A stretch of DNA of 64,000 bases from CAWJMD01 sp963700925 (GTDB lineage Bacteria; Actinomycetota; Actinomycetes; Actinomycetales; CAWJMD01): positions 3,286,001 through 3,350,000 of the forward strand of contig OY969553.1 of the NCBI GenBank assembly GCA_963700925.1, read 5' to 3'. A program made the position numbers and the translations under genes. Numbering within the stretch: position 1 is the stretch's first letter; the number at the start of each line of letters is the position of its first letter. Under the pieces are notes generated by a model, which saw only the letters and a program-made list of their open reading frames with translations, was not told the DNA's origin and made no database searches. Positions 63,037 to 64,000 of the stretch are shown piece by piece.

Positions 63037-64000
63037 ATGCTGCTCGATCGCTGGCGCGCGAGCCCGGTGCGGGCGTTCTTCGCGGTCCTGCCTCGGGTGA
63101 ACCAGCCGATGGCGTTCGCCTGGTACGCGCTGCTGGTCGCCCTCGGGGTGCTGCCGGTGGCGTTCGCGTTCGCCATGGGCGGGCTGGTCGGCGCCGTTCA
63201 GAACGGTCGGCCGCTGACCGTGCCACTCGCCTTCATGGGCATCGTGTTCGTCCTCATGCAGGTGCTCTCACCACTGCACCAGGCCGTCGGCACGAACCTG
63301 GGCGACGCCATCTCGTCCCACCTGAACGATCGCCTCACGGCAGCATGCGTCGAACCTCCGGGAATCGGGCACCTCGAGGACCCCGAGCTGACCGGTGACC
63401 TCACGGTGGCCCGTGACTTCGACCGCGGGATGACGGGTCCGCCGATGTTCATCAACATGGGCTTCCTCGGTCCGGGTCTGGTGCAGGTGATCGGCGGGAT
63501 CGCTTCTGCGCTGGTGCTTTTCGCCTTCGCATGGTGGGCGCCGCTGGTTCTCGGAGGGGCCTGGGCCAGCACGCACTGGCTGCTGCGCGAGAGCACGATC
63601 TGGCGCGACCGCAACACGGAGGAGGTTCGCCTGGCGCAGCGGCACGCCGAGTACGCCTACCGCCTGGCCGTCGACCCCGCGCCGGCGAAGGAGCTGCGTC
63701 TGTTCGGCCTGCAGGCGTGGACGGTCGGTCGGTTCGCGGCACGCCGCCGGAGGCTGTTCGAGCTGCAGCACGCGGCGACGCGGCTGCGGGAGCGTCCGGT
63801 GATCGGGGCCGTGGCTCTGCTGGCTGTCTGCACCGCGTTCGTCTTCTGGCGGCTCGCGGTCGAGGCTGCGTCGGGCGCCCTGGCCCTCGACCAGCTGGTG
63901 GTGTTCGCGCAGGTCGCCATCGGTGTCTCGATGGTCGCCGCGGGCGGCTGGAGCTGGGTGTTGGACGAGGCCTGCGCTCCGGTGGTCGCGGTCGAGAAGC
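63037..64000 (+). CDS. ABC exporter, transmembrane domain (3' end outside window)
   Basis: An open frame from ATG 63037 runs to the window edge (321 codons). The hydrophobic pattern is that of a type-I ABC exporter membrane domain: YALLVALGVLPVAFAFAMGG, AFMGIVFVLMQVLSP, IGGIASALVLFAFAWWAPLV, IGAVALLAVCTAFVFW and LVVFAQVAIGVSMVAAGGW. Intervening cytoplasmic loops are present, including RLFGLQAWTVGRFAARRRRL before helix five. The nucleotide-binding domain would lie beyond the edge. Many such exporters act in pairs; substrate unknown. A 10-bp tandem repeat sits just before the start. Confidence 0.84.
   Translation, partial: MLLDRWRASPVRAFFAVLPRVNQPMAFAWYALLVALGVLPVAFAFAMGGLVGAVQNGRPLTVPLAFMGIVFVLMQVLSPLHQAVGTNLGDAISSHLNDRLTAACVEPPGIGHLEDPELTGDLTVARDFDRGMTGPPMFINMGFLGPGLVQVIGGIASALVLFAFAWWAPLVLGGAWASTHWLLRESTIWRDRNTEEVRLAQRHAEYAYRLAVDPAPAKELRLFGLQAWTVGRFAARRRRLFELQHAATRLRERPVIGAVALLAVCTAFVFWRLAVEAASGALALDQLVVFAQVAIGVSMVAAGGWSWVLDEACAPVVAVEK

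Overview
The window is high-GC (roughly 70%), densely coded actinobacterial DNA. The left end carries the conserved block mtrB-lpqB, a ComF-type phosphoribosyltransferase, hpf and secA. WhiB1, PdtaS and the giant NAD-glutamate dehydrogenase further right also point to Actinomycetia. The mix (Rv3235-type and DUF2505/DUF6912-type proteins, Ter genes, orphan FHA-FtsK ATPase) fits a Nocardioidaceae-like or related lineage, but the exact genus cannot be read from the sequence. No rRNA, tRNA, CRISPR array, integrase or insertion sequence was found.

1-16.5 kb: envelope sensing (mtrB 3' end, lpqB), ComF protein, ribosome hibernation factor, NarL-type regulator, a 3'-truncated YdeI-like gene abutting a pair of near-palindromic repeats, a pentapeptide-repeat protein, acetyltransferases, secA, a Rv3235-like protein with a membrane LysM protein, a small HTH regulator divergent from an orphan SAF/CpaE-like pair, and a HAD hydrolase. 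16.5-27.3 kb: metabolism, with a cupredoxin-like lipoprotein, an operon of WS/DGAT acyltransferase, patatin, DUF6912-like protein and nitronate monooxygenase, a GH1 glycosidase, pruA, a DUF2505-like protein, two small helical proteins with a GNAT, and tryptophan 2,3-dioxygenase.

27.3-32 kb: a TerD gene followed by a tandem array of secreted FG-GAP-like paralogs on the minus strand: three intact copies and a fourth that is 5'-truncated and frameshifted. Two of the intact copies share a conserved upstream box. 32-46 kb: NAD-glutamate dehydrogenase, PdtaS kinase, a 3+3+3 block of 10-bp repeats, WhiB1 with a CRP-like palindrome, and an operon of a FHA/three-ATPase EssC-like protein, an anti-sigma factor and a SigB/F-type sigma factor.

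46-62 kb: a tellurium-resistance-type (Ter) island. It holds TerD, a DUF475/TerC-like membrane protein, a HAD phosphatase with an apparently frameshifted 5' end, a PRTase/TRSP/StiP/PELOTA fusion, a CitE-like lyase, a TerD-vWA fusion, TerA, another TerD, an ATP-grasp enzyme, a small hypothetical protein and TelA. A periplasmic branched-chain-type ligand-binding protein and a membrane GGDEF-EAL enzyme are embedded in the middle. The metabolic genes match the published prediction that Ter systems make a nucleoside-like metabolite; the TerD/TerA/TelA/DUF475 proteins are the presumed Ca2+-binding, membrane-linked effector side. The right end has an endonuclease/exonuclease/phosphatase-fold protein, another 10-bp repeat and the 5' part of an ABC exporter.

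The items most worth a second look are the frameshifted Ter HAD gene, the decaying FG-GAP array, the Ter island with embedded c-di-GMP machinery, and the sigma/anti-sigma/EssC operon.
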